Source of the DNA: Streptomyces hundungensis
GTDB taxonomy: Bacteria > Actinomycetota > Actinomycetes > Streptomycetales > Streptomycetaceae
Direction of reading: 5' to 3'
Assembly (NCBI RefSeq): GCF_003627815.1
Contig: NZ_CP032698.1
Location: 2,356,001 to 2,420,000 of the forward strand
Length of the DNA stretch: 64,000 nt
Positions 1-8,084 of the stretch are shown piece by piece. The notes under the pieces were generated by a model, which did not search any database, was not told the DNA's origin, and saw nothing but the letters and a program-made list of their open reading frames with translations. The translations under genes and the position numbers were made by a program. How positions within the stretch are numbered: position 1 is the stretch's first letter; every line of letters begins with the position of its first letter.

Positions 1-119
1 TCCAGCGCCCGTCGAAGGCCGCGCTCAAGCGGGAGTGGCACCGTTCCGCGGTGGTCGAGCTGGAGGAGCTCGGCGAGCTGTACGGGGTCTCCTCCGATCT
101 GCTGAAGAGGGCGGTCTGA
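1..119 (+). CDS. C-terminal end of unidentified phage gene (partial)
   Basis: An open frame enters the window and stops with TGA at 117-119. That TGA shares its last base with the ATG of the next gene, the tight coupling typical of phage operons. The visible 38 residues are charged and predicted helical (they end in SSDLLKRAV). I do not recognise the family. An HNH endonuclease often precedes the small terminase in related phages, but no HNH motif is visible in this fragment. Confidence 0.5.
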   Translation, partial: QRPSKAALKREWHRSAVVELEELGELYGVSSDLLKRAV

Positions 120-559
120 TGGCGACGCGACGCGGGCCGGCGCCCAACCCCAACGCGGTCCGCCGCAACACAAATCACGCCTTGGGTGAGAAGACCCTCT
201 CCGGTCAGGCCGGTGAGGGCAGGGAGCTGCCGAAGGCCCTGGGGATCTCGACGGCCGGGGCCAAGCGCTTCTGGCGCACGTGGGCTTCCTCCCCTCAGAC
301 CGAGGACTGGTTGGAGACCGACTGGGCCGAGCTGGAGATCGTCACCAAGCTCGTGGATGCGTTCTACCTGGGCGACATGAAGTACGCCGGCGAGATCCGT
401 CAACGCGTCGGCAAGTGGGGTGCCACCACTGAGGATCGCGCCCGCTTGCGCATGTCCTTCGACAAGTCGGTTGAGGTCGAGAAGTCCCAGGACGGGCCCA
501 AGAAGCTCACGGATGAAGACATGGACAAGGAGCTGTTCAAGCTGCTTTCAGAGGGTTAG
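119..559 (+). CDS. terS: Phage terminase small subunit
   Basis: This 146-aa protein is the probable DNA-recognition subunit of the packaging motor. It begins MATRRGPAPNP, the basic proline-rich start common in P27-type actinophage TerS proteins. A helical segment follows in which ALGISTAGAKRFWRTW resembles a helix-turn-helix, and the C-terminus is acidic (DEDMDKELFKLL). The start at 119 overlaps the upstream stop. A longer frame reaches further upstream but lacks a better ribosome site. The large terminase begins 12 bases downstream, which supports the role. The assignment rests on position and general features rather than a strict signature. Confidence 0.75.
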   Translation: MATRRGPAPNPNAVRRNTNHALGEKTLSGQAGEGRELPKALGISTAGAKRFWRTWASSPQTEDWLETDWAELEIVTKLVDAFYLGDMKYAGEIRQRVGKWGATTEDRARLRMSFDKSVEVEKSQDGPKKLTDEDMDKELFKLLSEG

Positions 560-571
560 AGGTGACGTGCC

Positions 572-2134
572 GTGGCTCAAACGGGCAACCTGCCCAGCGG
601 AGTTCCGGCACCGCACGAAACTCTTGGCTACCAGATCATTCGCTGGGCTCAGACGTACATCGTTCAGCCTGACGGGGATTCCGCGGGTGAGCCGTTCAAG
701 TTCACTCCCGAGCAGCTCAAGTTCGTTCTCTGGTACTACGCCATCAATCCGGACGGGACCTGGAAGTACGCGGCCGGCACTCTGCGCCGGGCCAAGGGTT
801 GGGGCAAGACACCGCTGCTCGCCGCGTTGGCGATCGTGGAGTTCATCGGCCCCTGCCGCTTTTCTCACTGGGCCGAGACCGGGATGCCGGTGGCAAAGCG
901 CGTCCCCCTTCCAGTGGTTCAGCTCGGTGCCACGGCGCTAGACCAGACGCAGCAGACCCTCGACATGATCCGCGGAATGCTCTCCGAGTCTCCGGCCGAG
1001 AAGGAATATGGCCTGGAGATCAGCAAGTCCATGGTGCAGTTCAAGTCCGGCAAGCCGGGCTCGATCTCCCCCAAGGCCACTTCCGGTCGAACCAATGAGG
1101 GCAACCGACCCACCTTTATCGTGATGGACGAGGTCCATCACTGGGTCAGCTCCAACGGCGGTCCTGACTTCTATCAGGTCCTCAAACGGAACGTCGAGAA
1201 AACGACGAAGGCCGGCTCGCGCTGGGTGACCACCACCAACGCCTTTAATCCCAACGAGGATTCCGTAGCGCAGATCATCTACGAGTCCGACATGGTCGCG
1301 CAGGGCTTCTGGCTCTATGACTGCCTGGAAGGCTCGATTGAGGTCGAGGACATCCGGGATGAAGAGAAGGTCAAGGCCGCCCTCATCGAGGCGTACGGGG
1401 ACGCTCACTGGGCCGACATCAACGGCCTGACGAAGACGATCCTCTACGACCGCACGACGCCGGACTCTACGTACTGCCGGTTCTTCTTCAATCAGATCGC
1501 TGAGTCCAGCGACGGTTGGATGAACAAGGCCGAGTGGGACGCCTGCGAGAGCGTGAACGACATCAAGCCGGGCGAGCAGATAGCCATTGGCTTCGACGGG
1601 AGTGTCCGCGGAGACGGCACAGCTTTGGTCGGCATCAGGCTTCACGACGCCAAGCTGTTCACGCTCGGCCAGTGGCTCAGGCCCGAACACGCCAAGGACG
1701 ACTGGGAAGTTGATGTCCTCTCCGTAGAGGCCGCGGTGAAAAGGGCCTTTGATACCTACCGGGTCGAGTGGATGTACGCCGACCCTCCCTGGTGGCAGGA
1801 GAACATCGGCCGCTGGGCGGTCGAATGGGGTGACGACTACGTCTTCGAGTACTGGACCAACAAACCTACCCGGATGGTTCAGGCCGTCGAGCGTTTCCGT
1901 ACGGCCGTCATGGTCGGAGACCTCTCCCACGTCGGGGAACCTGAGCTAACTCGCCATGTCCTACAGGCGGTTGTACGTGAGGTGCCACAGGGCGACTTGA
2001 TCACCAAGGACTCGCCACGATCCAAACGAAAAATCGACCTCGCGGTGGCTGCCGTACTTGCACTTGAAGCACGCGCTGACGCGATTGCTGATGGGCGTCT
2101 CCAGATCAAACGGAGGCGGGTAGTCGGTTTCTGA
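572..2134 (+). CDS. terL: Phage terminase large subunit
   Basis: This is the 520-aa ATPase-nuclease that drives DNA into the prohead and cuts it. The ATPase domain shows a Walker A variant KGWGKT at residues 75-80 and a Walker B strand FIVMDEVHHW near residue 185, with the acidic pair D-E. The C-terminal RNase H-like nuclease shows the strand IGFDGSVRGDGTALVG near residue 342, whose Asp is the likely first metal ligand, and a later YADPPWW segment. The start is GTG 572, with GAGGTGA a suitable distance upstream. Length and motif order match HK97-like large terminases. Portal follows directly, as expected. Confidence 0.93.
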   Translation: MAQTGNLPSGVPAPHETLGYQIIRWAQTYIVQPDGDSAGEPFKFTPEQLKFVLWYYAINPDGTWKYAAGTLRRAKGWGKTPLLAALAIVEFIGPCRFSHWAETGMPVAKRVPLPVVQLGATALDQTQQTLDMIRGMLSESPAEKEYGLEISKSMVQFKSGKPGSISPKATSGRTNEGNRPTFIVMDEVHHWVSSNGGPDFYQVLKRNVEKTTKAGSRWVTTTNAFNPNEDSVAQIIYESDMVAQGFWLYDCLEGSIEVEDIRDEEKVKAALIEAYGDAHWADINGLTKTILYDRTTPDSTYCRFFFNQIAESSDGWMNKAEWDACESVNDIKPGEQIAIGFDGSVRGDGTALVGIRLHDAKLFTLGQWLRPEHAKDDWEVDVLSVEAAVKRAFDTYRVEWMYADPPWWQENIGRWAVEWGDDYVFEYWTNKPTRMVQAVERFRTAVMVGDLSHVGEPELTRHVLQAVVREVPQGDLITKDSPRSKRKIDLAVAAVLALEARADAIADGRLQIKRRRVVGF

Positions 2135-2156
2135 GCCCCGCATGAAAGGGGCTCAG
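2131..2156 (+). promoter_or_regulatory. Hairpin spanning terL stop and abutting portal start
   Basis: The perfect 9-bp arms CTGAGCCCC and GGGGCTCAG are separated by eight bases. The left arm contains the terL stop codon and the right arm ends at the base before the portal ATG at 2157. The right arm (AAAGGGG) also carries the only good Shine-Dalgarno for portal, so folding would hide it. There is no U-run, so it is not a classical terminator. A translational control or RNA processing element is plausible. Confidence 0.6.
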
Positions 2157-3671
2157 ATGGTTTCTGCTCTCGACAAGTCCATAGGGCAGGAAGGCGTGAT
2201 GTCGCCTCCGTCCACTCCGCAGATGTGGATGGACTACCTGTCCTCGAAGCTCGCTTCCCGGTCGGGAAACTACAAGCGTTACGGCGAGTACTACGACGGC
2301 AAGCATCAGAGGATGTTGTTCGCCCAGTCCAAGTACCGGACGGAGTTCGCGCACATCTTTGAGCGCTGGAACGACAACTTCTGTGGATTGATCATCGACT
2401 CAGTTAACGAGCGCATGTTCATCGACGGATTCAGGCTCTCGAAGGAGCCCGAGGAAGACGAGCTGGCTCGCGAGATCTGGCAGCGGAACCGGCTCGACTC
2501 CGAGTCCAACTCAGCGCACCTGGACGCGATGATCCAGGGCGCGGCCTACGCAATCGTGTGGGGCGACGAGGAGGGCAAGGCGGTCATCTCCATCGAGTCC
2601 GCGGAACACGTCGCCATCCAGTACAAGCCCGGCTCGCGGCACGACATCGAGGCCGCAGCGAAGTTCTACGTGGATGACTGGGGCCGTGCGTTCTGCACCC
2701 TGTGGTGGAGGGACAAGGTCTACACGGGTGACTGGAAGATCGGTGGTTACTCGATCGACCGGACGGAGCCGAACCCTCTGGGCCGGCCTCCGGTCGTTCC
2801 GATCCAGAACCGTTCCCGGCTCGTTGGTGAACCGATGTCGGACCTGGCCACGGTCATCCCGCTCCAGGACGCGATCAACAAGACGGTCGCTGACTCCCTG
2901 GTGGCGTCTGAGTACGCCGCCTGGCCCCAGCGCTACGTCACGGGTCTGGAAATCCAGGAGGACGAGCACGGCAACCCGGTCGAGCCGTTCAAGGTCGCGG
3001 TGGACAAGTTGCTCCAGGCCGAGGACCCTGCGGCCACCTTCGGGCAGTTCGCCGCCGCTGACCTGAGCAACTATGTGGCCCTCGTTGACATGCTGGTCCA
3101 GCACATGGCGAGCATCAGCCGCATCCCCTTCCACTACATGCTCAAGGGCGGGCAGCCTCCTTCTGGTGACGCGATCACCTCTGCGGAGGCCGGCCTTGTC
3201 AGTAAGACACGGGAACGGATGCTGCACTTCGGTGAGGCGTGGGAGCAGGTCATGAGGTTGGCCATCGCCGTCGAGAACGGCGGCTCGCTCCAGGAGGAGT
3301 ACGAAGCCGCCGAGGTTATCTGGCGCGACCCCGAGAACAGGACCGAGGCACAGCACATCGACTCGTTGCTGAAGCTCCAGCAGCTCTCGGTGCCGAAGCA
3401 GCAGCTCTGGCAGGACGCGGGTTACACCCCGTCCCAGATCGCTCGCTTCGACCAGCTGCTTGAGGAGGAGGCCCGCACCGAAATGGAGCGTGCCGACAAG
3501 TACCAGACTCAGGCGCAGAAGCAGGAGCTTGAGCTTGAGCTTGCGAAGCAGGGTGCTGACTCGAAGCTGGCTGTGGACGAGGCAAGCATCAAGGCCAAGT
3601 CCGCAAAGGACGCTCAGAAGCCCCCGCAGGGCAACTCCGGTAACGCGAACCGGCGACGGTTCGAGAAGTAG
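2157..3671 (+). CDS. Portal protein (SPP1 Gp6-like)
   Basis: This 504-aa protein forms the dodecameric ring at the capsid vertex through which DNA passes. The N-terminal part (YKRYGEYYDGKHQ, then FCGLIIDSVNERMFIDGF) and the central clip/stem helices match the SPP1 Gp6 type of portal seen in many actinophages. The C-terminus is a long charged helix rich in Q, E and K. ATG 2157 is chosen over ATG 2142 because AAAGGGG lies just before it, while 2142 has no ribosome site. It lies between the large terminase and the scaffold, as expected. Confidence 0.9.
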   Translation: MVSALDKSIGQEGVMSPPSTPQMWMDYLSSKLASRSGNYKRYGEYYDGKHQRMLFAQSKYRTEFAHIFERWNDNFCGLIIDSVNERMFIDGFRLSKEPEEDELAREIWQRNRLDSESNSAHLDAMIQGAAYAIVWGDEEGKAVISIESAEHVAIQYKPGSRHDIEAAAKFYVDDWGRAFCTLWWRDKVYTGDWKIGGYSIDRTEPNPLGRPPVVPIQNRSRLVGEPMSDLATVIPLQDAINKTVADSLVASEYAAWPQRYVTGLEIQEDEHGNPVEPFKVAVDKLLQAEDPAATFGQFAAADLSNYVALVDMLVQHMASISRIPFHYMLKGGQPPSGDAITSAEAGLVSKTRERMLHFGEAWEQVMRLAIAVENGGSLQEEYEAAEVIWRDPENRTEAQHIDSLLKLQQLSVPKQQLWQDAGYTPSQIARFDQLLEEEARTEMERADKYQTQAQKQELELELAKQGADSKLAVDEASIKAKSAKDAQKPPQGNSGNANRRRFEK

Positions 3672-3695
3672 CCCCGAAATGGGGCTCTTATTTTT
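3671..3695 (+). terminator. Intrinsic terminator after portal gene
   Basis: The stem GCCCC/GGGGC with loop GAAAT is followed by CTTATTTTT. It lies directly after the portal stop and before a family A repeat. The stem is short, so read-through to the capsid genes is likely. Confidence 0.6.
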
Positions 3696-3702
3696 CCTCC
3701 CG

Positions 3703-3716
3703 AAGTTGGAATGTGA
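3703..3716 (+). repeat. Family A repeat, copy 1 (AAGTTGGAATGTGA)
   Basis: This is one of ten copies of AAGTTGGRATGTGA, oriented with transcription. It is flanked by CGAAGT and ACTTCG, which can pair around it to form a small hairpin. It lies between the terminator after portal and the scaffold start. Confidence 0.85.
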
Positions 3717-3734
3717 GACTTCGGCCGATCCGAA

Positions 3735-4313
3735 ATGGATGATCACGTGGACGAGATGACGAACGACCTGACCACTACCGGACAGGGCAAGGGGGCGGAG
3801 GGCCAGATGCCCGACGCATCCGCACTTCAGGCTGAGATCGACAAGTGGAAGGCGCTGAGCCGTAAGAACGAGGACCGGTTCAAGCAGGCGTCCACAGAAC
3901 TTGAAGGCTTCCGCCAGTCACAGATGTCCGACACCGAGAAGGCCATTGAGGCCGCTCGCCAGGAGGCGCGAACCGCGGCCCTCTCCGAGGTTGGAACCAA
4001 GCTCATCAGCGCCGAGCTGCGTGCCGCTTCCTCTGCGGCCGGCGTCACGCTTCCCGGTGCTGAGTTCCTGAATCTGAACTCCTTCCTTGGCGAAGACGGA
4101 AATCCGGATTCGTCTCGCATCGAAGCGTTCGTCTCGTCGCTTCCGAAGCCGAGCAGCACGCCGCCTTACCCGCAGGATCTCGGCCTCGGTCGTCAGGGAA
4201 GCCCGGCTGCTGGCCAGCTCACCCGTGAGGATCTTGCCCGCATGTCTCCCAGGGAGATCAACGAGGCCCGCGCTGCGGGCAAGTGTGACGCTCTCCTGCG
4301 GGGCGAGGGCTGA
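3735..4313 (+). CDS. Capsid scaffolding protein
   Basis: This 192-aa protein probably guides capsid assembly and is then lost or cleaved. Residues 25-95 are rich in A, E, K, Q and R in heptad-like spacing (ALQAEIDKWKALSRKNEDRFKQ), a predicted coiled coil. The C-terminal third is Pro/Gly-rich and ends in basic helices (REINEARAAGK). The position immediately before the major capsid gene is the classical scaffold slot. The start is uncertain: ATG 3735 or the in-frame ATG at 3756 (MTNDLTTT) are both possible, and neither has a strong ribosome site. The function call rests on position plus coiled coil. Confidence 0.75.
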   Translation: MDDHVDEMTNDLTTTGQGKGAEGQMPDASALQAEIDKWKALSRKNEDRFKQASTELEGFRQSQMSDTEKAIEAARQEARTAALSEVGTKLISAELRAASSAAGVTLPGAEFLNLNSFLGEDGNPDSSRIEAFVSSLPKPSSTPPYPQDLGLGRQGSPAAGQLTREDLARMSPREINEARAAGKCDALLRGEG

Positions 4314-4332
4314 GCTCTCTTTTTTTGCCCCG

Positions 4333-4346
4333 AGGTTGGGATGTGA
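4333..4346 (+). repeat. Family A repeat, copy 2 (AGGTTGGGATGTGA)
   Basis: This variant has one mismatch to the consensus (AGG for AAG). It lies in the gap between scaffold and major capsid genes, just after a T-run and before a second hairpin terminator, and is oriented with transcription. Confidence 0.82.
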
Positions 4347-4365
4347 TACCAGCCTCTCCATCTAC

Positions 4366-4387
4366 AGGCCCTTCGGGGCCTTTTTTT
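4366..4387 (+). terminator. Hairpin with U-run before capsid gene
   Basis: AGGCCC and GGGCCT pair around a TTCG tetraloop and are followed by seven T residues, a textbook intrinsic terminator. It sits 20 bases upstream of the major capsid ATG, so it may attenuate or define the 5' end of a capsid transcript instead of ending the operon. Confidence 0.7.
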
Positions 4388-4407
4388 ATGCCCAAACGAG
4401 GTAATTT

Positions 4408-5514
4408 ATGGCTGGTAACGATTTCACTACTCAGGCAGCTTCGGGCCTTCTGGCTGGAGGCCCGGCCGGCGCCGATCCGGTCCTCAAGGGCAACGGTGTC
4501 TTTGTCCCGGAACTTTGGACTGCCCAGCTCCTCCAGGACCTTGAAGACAATCTGATCCTCGGTTCCGCTGAGATCACCAATCGGAACTACGAGGGCGAGT
4601 TCCGGCGCGAGGGCGACCGCATTCGTATCCCTCACTTCATCGACACCGTTGAGGACAAGGGCCTCATCAAGGCATACGGGGAAATCGGAGACAAGGACCA
4701 CGCAGCCCTTGAGTACATTCCGATGACCGTAGGCAAGGGGTCGAGCTTCCACATCGAGATCGACGCCCTCCACCAGCTCCAGACCAAGAGCGGCATCGAC
4801 CTGATGTCGGAGCTGGTCCGGCAGCGTGGCCGCCAGGCCGCCGTCTCCATCGACAAGATGCTTGCCCAGACCCTGCTCGCGGCCGTCGAGGGCAAGGATC
4901 TCAATGGCTCCGAGTCCGCGCCGGCCGACCTGAAGACCCTGCCTGCACTGCACGGCAAGATCGACACCGTTGAGGCGAACGCCCTGGACACCGAGATCAT
5001 CGGTGTCTATGACTACGTCGTGGCGATGCTGGAGAACCTGGATCTCAAGAACGCGCCGGACTCGCGTTACCTGTTCATCTCCCCGCGCCTGCGTTCACTG
5101 CTCCTGCGGGATGACAAGTTCATCGACACCTCCCACTGGGGCTCGAACGCCGTCATGCCGTCGGGCGTCATCGGCACCATCCTGGGTGTCCCCGTCCGCG
5201 TTTCCAACACCCTTGGTGCTGCAAAGCCGGTCAAGTCCGCGCTTGTCAAGGGCCGGCGTCACGACGAGTTCAACTCGATCGACATGTTCATGGGCGCGAC
5301 TTCCGCAACTTCGCTTGTAATCCCCTTCGCGCAGATGGAGGCGTACAAGCCCGAGAAGTCCTTCACTGACGCCATCAAGTCACGGGTGATCTACGACGCC
5401 AAGGTGATCCGCCCCGAGCAGCTTCTCGTGGCGAAGGGCGTCGAGAAGACGATCCAGGACCACAACCGAGTGGCCGTTGAGAAGAACCGCACTGTCGCTG
5501 TCGCGGCCAAGTAG
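4408..5514 (+). CDS. Major capsid protein
   Basis: This 368-aa protein is the main shell subunit. It has the composition and layout of HK97-fold coat proteins of the P22/N4gp56-like type: VFVPELWTAQLLQDLEDNLIL at the start, a loop rich in charged residues (REGDRIRIPHF), and the long spine helix LMSELVRQRGRQAAVSIDKMLAQ near residue 135. RYLFISPRLRSLLL and the segment from VIGTILGVPVRVSNTLG follow. No separate protease gene is seen nearby. The start ATG 4408 has GAGGTAA upstream. It is flanked by hairpins on both sides, consistent with a heavily expressed single gene. Confidence 0.88.
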   Translation: MAGNDFTTQAASGLLAGGPAGADPVLKGNGVFVPELWTAQLLQDLEDNLILGSAEITNRNYEGEFRREGDRIRIPHFIDTVEDKGLIKAYGEIGDKDHAALEYIPMTVGKGSSFHIEIDALHQLQTKSGIDLMSELVRQRGRQAAVSIDKMLAQTLLAAVEGKDLNGSESAPADLKTLPALHGKIDTVEANALDTEIIGVYDYVVAMLENLDLKNAPDSRYLFISPRLRSLLLRDDKFIDTSHWGSNAVMPSGVIGTILGVPVRVSNTLGAAKPVKSALVKGRRHDEFNSIDMFMGATSATSLVIPFAQMEAYKPEKSFTDAIKSRVIYDAKVIRPEQLLVAKGVEKTIQDHNRVAVEKNRTVAVAAK

Positions 5515-5532
5515 CCCCTCTTTTTTGCCTTT

Positions 5533-5546
5533 AAGTTGGGATGTGA
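5533..5546 (+). repeat. Family A repeat, copy 3 (AAGTTGGGATGTGA)
   Basis: This perfect consensus copy follows the capsid stop and a T-run. Its 3' end overlaps the likely GTG start of the next gene, and its GTTGGGA core is the only purine-rich stretch available as a ribosome site. Confidence 0.88.
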
Positions 5547-5923
5547 CATTGAGCATCGTTGTTCCAGACATTGAGGTCCGGCTTGGGCGGAAGGTCGAGG
5601 GCGACGAGAAGCCGAGGGTGGAGGCGTTCATCACGGACGCCTCCGCCCTCGTGGCGGACTACTGCGGCTCGGGCTACCGCGAGGACTCGCCCGGCATCCG
5701 GGCTGTCATCTGCGCCGAGGTCATCCGCTGGCTAGCCGTATCACCAGGCATCGTGTCGGAAAAGGTGGGAGACGTGGCCGTCGAGTTCGGCTCCTCCGCC
5801 ACCACACAGTCCCTGTCACCCGCCGCCAGGACCTCACTCAAGCGCTACCGGCGCAAGCTGGCAACCATCTCCCTACAGATCGACACCCCAGTCTGGGACG
5901 GGATCGCGATGGAGAGCCCATGA
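5543..5923 (+). CDS. Head-tail adaptor protein
   Basis: This protein of about 126 aa is the likely head-to-tail adaptor that docks under the portal. It begins with an acidic segment (VVPDIEVRLGRKVEGDEKPRVEAFI) and is followed by helices (ASALVADYCGSGYR; GIRAVICAEVIRWLAV) typical of Gp6/Gp15-type adaptors. The C-terminus is basic. The start is GTG 5543 or TTG 5549. GTG 5543 lies inside a family A repeat, so this repeat may supply the ribosome site, an unusual arrangement. It overlaps the next gene by four bases (ATGA). Confidence 0.75.
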   Translation: MTLSIVVPDIEVRLGRKVEGDEKPRVEAFITDASALVADYCGSGYREDSPGIRAVICAEVIRWLAVSPGIVSEKVGDVAVEFGSSATTQSLSPAARTSLKRYRRKLATISLQIDTPVWDGIAMESP

Positions 5924-6252
5924 AGGATCTGTTCACCGATCCGGTTCGCGTCACCCGAGCCGACATCACGCAGGACGGGCCCTACGGCAAGAAGCGCGAC
6001 TGGAAGAACCCTCGGACCGTCTTCGAAGGGCTGGCGTGCGTCCAGCCTGATCGTGCCTTTGAGGTCCGCTCCCCGGAGCGCGAGACCGCCCAGGAGCGAC
6101 TATTCGTCTACCTGCCGGCCGAGACGGACGTGGACTCCGCGGACCGCGTGGAGTACCGCGGCCTGACCTACGAGGTAGACGGCGATCCACTGGAGTGGCG
6201 CCACCTCTCCCTTCAGCACGTACGCATTCGAGCTTGGAGGGTGGAGCACTGA
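5920..6252 (+). CDS. Head-tail stopper/connector protein
   Basis: This 110-aa beta-rich protein follows the adaptor, in the usual slot of the head closure (stopper) protein. Visible features are an N-terminal MKDLFTDPVRVTRAD strand and a central ERETAQERLFVYLPAETDVDSADRVEYRG segment. The pattern V-D-x-x-D-R-V-x-x-x-G-L-x-Y-x-V is characteristic of phage head closure proteins. ATG 5920 overlaps the upstream stop by four bases, and the stop overlaps the next start by one base, indicating coupled translation. Confidence 0.75.
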   Translation: MKDLFTDPVRVTRADITQDGPYGKKRDWKNPRTVFEGLACVQPDRAFEVRSPERETAQERLFVYLPAETDVDSADRVEYRGLTYEVDGDPLEWRHLSLQHVRIRAWRVEH

Positions 6253-6581
6253 TGGCCGCCCGATTCAGGCTCGTCCTTAACGAGTACGCGCTTGCGCACG
6301 CGATGTCCTCCACCGAGACCGCAAAACTCCTGTCCAGGAAGGCTTCCGAAGTCGCTGCCATTGCGCGACACGACGCACCCAAGAACAAGAAGGGCTCGTG
6401 GAACTCCTACGCCCGCTCCCTATCCATCACGGCCTGGGAGGAAAACGGCGTCGTGCGCTCGGCAGTCCAGGCCGACCGCCACGCCCTCCTCATCGAGTAC
6501 GGCTGGCGTGATGGGGGCGGCCGGCGCCATCCGGGCAACCACGTGCTGAAGAACGCGCTGATGAAGGTGAGGGAGCCATGA
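6252..6581 (+). CDS. HK97 gp10-like minor tail/connector protein
   Basis: This 109-aa basic protein in the neck region is probably of the HK97 gp10 family. It has a helical N-terminus (MSSTETAKLLSRKASEVAAIARHDAP), then SYARSLSITAW and a strand with HALLIEYGWR before a glycine-rich GGGRRHPGNHVL ending. The latter resembles the conserved end of gp10-like proteins, where a 'GT..rP...L..A' pattern is seen. ATG 6252 overlaps the preceding TGA. The frame is open further upstream, but that stretch overlaps the previous gene and has no ribosome site. Confidence 0.7.
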   Translation: MAARFRLVLNEYALAHAMSSTETAKLLSRKASEVAAIARHDAPKNKKGSWNSYARSLSITAWEENGVVRSAVQADRHALLIEYGWRDGGGRRHPGNHVLKNALMKVREP

Positions 6582-6961
6582 GGATTGATCCTGTCGCCGT
6601 CGTCTTTGCGTTCCTGTCAGCACGTAAGGACTTGGCTGGCCACGTAACGGGCGACCTGGTCGGCCGGGAACCCAGCGAGACCACGATCTACCTGGAGCAC
6701 GCAGGCGGCCACCGCGTTGTCCGGGACCGCATGGACCGTGCCGACATCACGTACCAGGTGTACGCCGAGGACCGCTCGGTGGCGGCCGAGCTGGCGTACC
6801 GCGTGCGCGAGGCGCTGCTTGAGGAGCTGCCCGGACGGGCCGTTGGCGAGGCCCTGGTACTCGACGCGGCTGAGGCGATCAGCCCCCGCTACTTCCCTGA
6901 CACGACCTCGCGTGAGCACACCTATCAGGGAGAGGTCACGGTCTTCATCACGGATTCGTGA
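6578..6961 (+). CDS. Tail terminator/completion protein
   Basis: This 127-aa protein lies between the gp10-like gene and the major tail protein, the slot of the tail terminator that stops tube growth. It has an N-terminal helix with VAVVFAFLSAR and a DITYQVYAEDRSVAAELAYRVREALLEEL segment typical of this family. That segment is followed by a strand with TSREHTYQGEVTVFI. The pattern of a small-molecule-like ferredoxin fold is inferred. The start ATG overlaps the upstream TGA. A family A repeat follows its stop. Confidence 0.72.
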   Translation: MRIDPVAVVFAFLSARKDLAGHVTGDLVGREPSETTIYLEHAGGHRVVRDRMDRADITYQVYAEDRSVAAELAYRVREALLEELPGRAVGEALVLDAAEAISPRYFPDTTSREHTYQGEVTVFITDS

Positions 6962-6987
6962 GGGGCCGGCCCCCTCTTTCGCCCTCG

Positions 6988-7001
6988 AAGTTGGGATGTG
7001 A
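6988..7001 (+). repeat. Family A repeat, copy 4 (AAGTTGGGATGTGA)
   Basis: This perfect consensus copy lies in the 100-bp gap before the major tail gene and is oriented with transcription. The segment GGGATG just inside it can pair with CATCCC immediately downstream. Confidence 0.88.
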
Positions 7002-7015
7002 TGCATCCCTTTACG

Positions 7016-7039
7016 GCCCCCTCCCCTGGGGGCTTTTTT
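7016..7039 (+). terminator. Hairpin with U-run before major tail gene
   Basis: GCCCCC and GGGGGC pair around TCCCCT and are followed by six T residues. As with the capsid gene, the hairpin sits just upstream of a highly expressed structural gene, following a family A repeat. Confidence 0.7.
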
Positions 7040-7062
7040 CATGCCCAGACACAGGAGGCCCT

Positions 7063-7977
7063 ATGGCTGACCAGACCGCCAACTCCGGTAACGCCAAGAA
7101 GATTCGCTTTGCCCCCCAGGGCGAGATCTACGTGGCAGACGCTCGCGCAGTGAAGGAACTGCCTCGCGACTGCACCCCGATCGCCGCGAACGACGTTTTC
7201 AAGGCGCTCGGTTACGTGGACGAAGGTGGCGTCACCATCACCCCGAGCATCGAGACTGACCCCGTCAACGTCTGGCAGTCGGCGGTACCCGTCCTCTACA
7301 ACGTCAAGTCGGCCTCGTTTCAGATCAAGGCCACCCTCATGGAGACGAACGAATTGACCACTCAGCTCTTCTTCGGCGCCAAGTGGGTGCAGGCGAAGGA
7401 CACCGATGGGTCGGTCATCGACGGCGTGTGGCGCCTCGACCTGAAGTCCACCCCGGAACTGGATGAACTCGCCATCGTCGTGGACTGGTCCCAGACCGTA
7501 GACGGCGTTCCCGTCCGCTACCGCTGCGTTATCGGCCGCGCGATGATCTCCGACCGGGGCGCGATCCAGCTCCAGCGCGCCGAGAACGGAAAGTTCGAGC
7601 TCACCATCGAGGCCCTGGACCACTCCGGTTCCCTCGGATATGTCCTGACGGACGACAAGGTCAAGAGCGACCCGGTGACCATCCCGATCGAGGTCACCCT
7701 CCAGCCCAACCACGCTGCCCAGGGCGGCCACTTCGACGTGGTTGGTCGCGGATTCCCGAAGGGCGAAACCGTCACTGTGACTGTCGCGCCCAACCCCGAG
7801 AAGTTCACCGCCACCGCTAAGGCGGTTGGCGAGGACGGCACGTTCACGATCCCCGTCGTCATCGCTGCCGACGCCGCGGTTGGCACGGACTACGCCGTTT
7901 CCGCGAAGGCCGGCGCCGCCGAGAAGGTCACCGCCGCCGACAAGCTCAAGGTCGAGGCCAAGACGCCCACGGTGTAA
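7063..7977 (+). CDS. Major tail protein with C-terminal Ig-like domain
   Basis: This 304-aa protein is the probable tail tube subunit. Residues 1-205 have the tube-protein pattern: KIRFAPQGEIYVAD, a phi29-like ITPSIETDPVNVWQS segment, then ALDHSGSLGYVLT. Residues 215-300 form a separate beta-rich domain (QAAQGGHFDVVGRGFPKGETVTVTV motif group) resembling an immunoglobulin-like or bacterial surface repeat. Such decorations are common on actinophage tail tubes and can bind cell surfaces. GTVT-type ribosome site AGGAGG precedes ATG 7063; an upstream open frame crosses the terminator and is rejected. Confidence 0.87.
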   Translation: MADQTANSGNAKKIRFAPQGEIYVADARAVKELPRDCTPIAANDVFKALGYVDEGGVTITPSIETDPVNVWQSAVPVLYNVKSASFQIKATLMETNELTTQLFFGAKWVQAKDTDGSVIDGVWRLDLKSTPELDELAIVVDWSQTVDGVPVRYRCVIGRAMISDRGAIQLQRAENGKFELTIEALDHSGSLGYVLTDDKVKSDPVTIPIEVTLQPNHAAQGGHFDVVGRGFPKGETVTVTVAPNPEKFTATAKAVGEDGTFTIPVVIAADAAVGTDYAVSAKAGAAEKVTAADKLKVEAKTPTV

Positions 7978-8084
7978 CGGCCCCATCGCCGGATGCGCCC
8001 GGCCCACAACTGCACTTACCCCCGTGGCGGGGAGGGAGAAATCCCCGCCCACCCTCTTCCCCTTCCCAGTTCCTGGAGTCAGCC

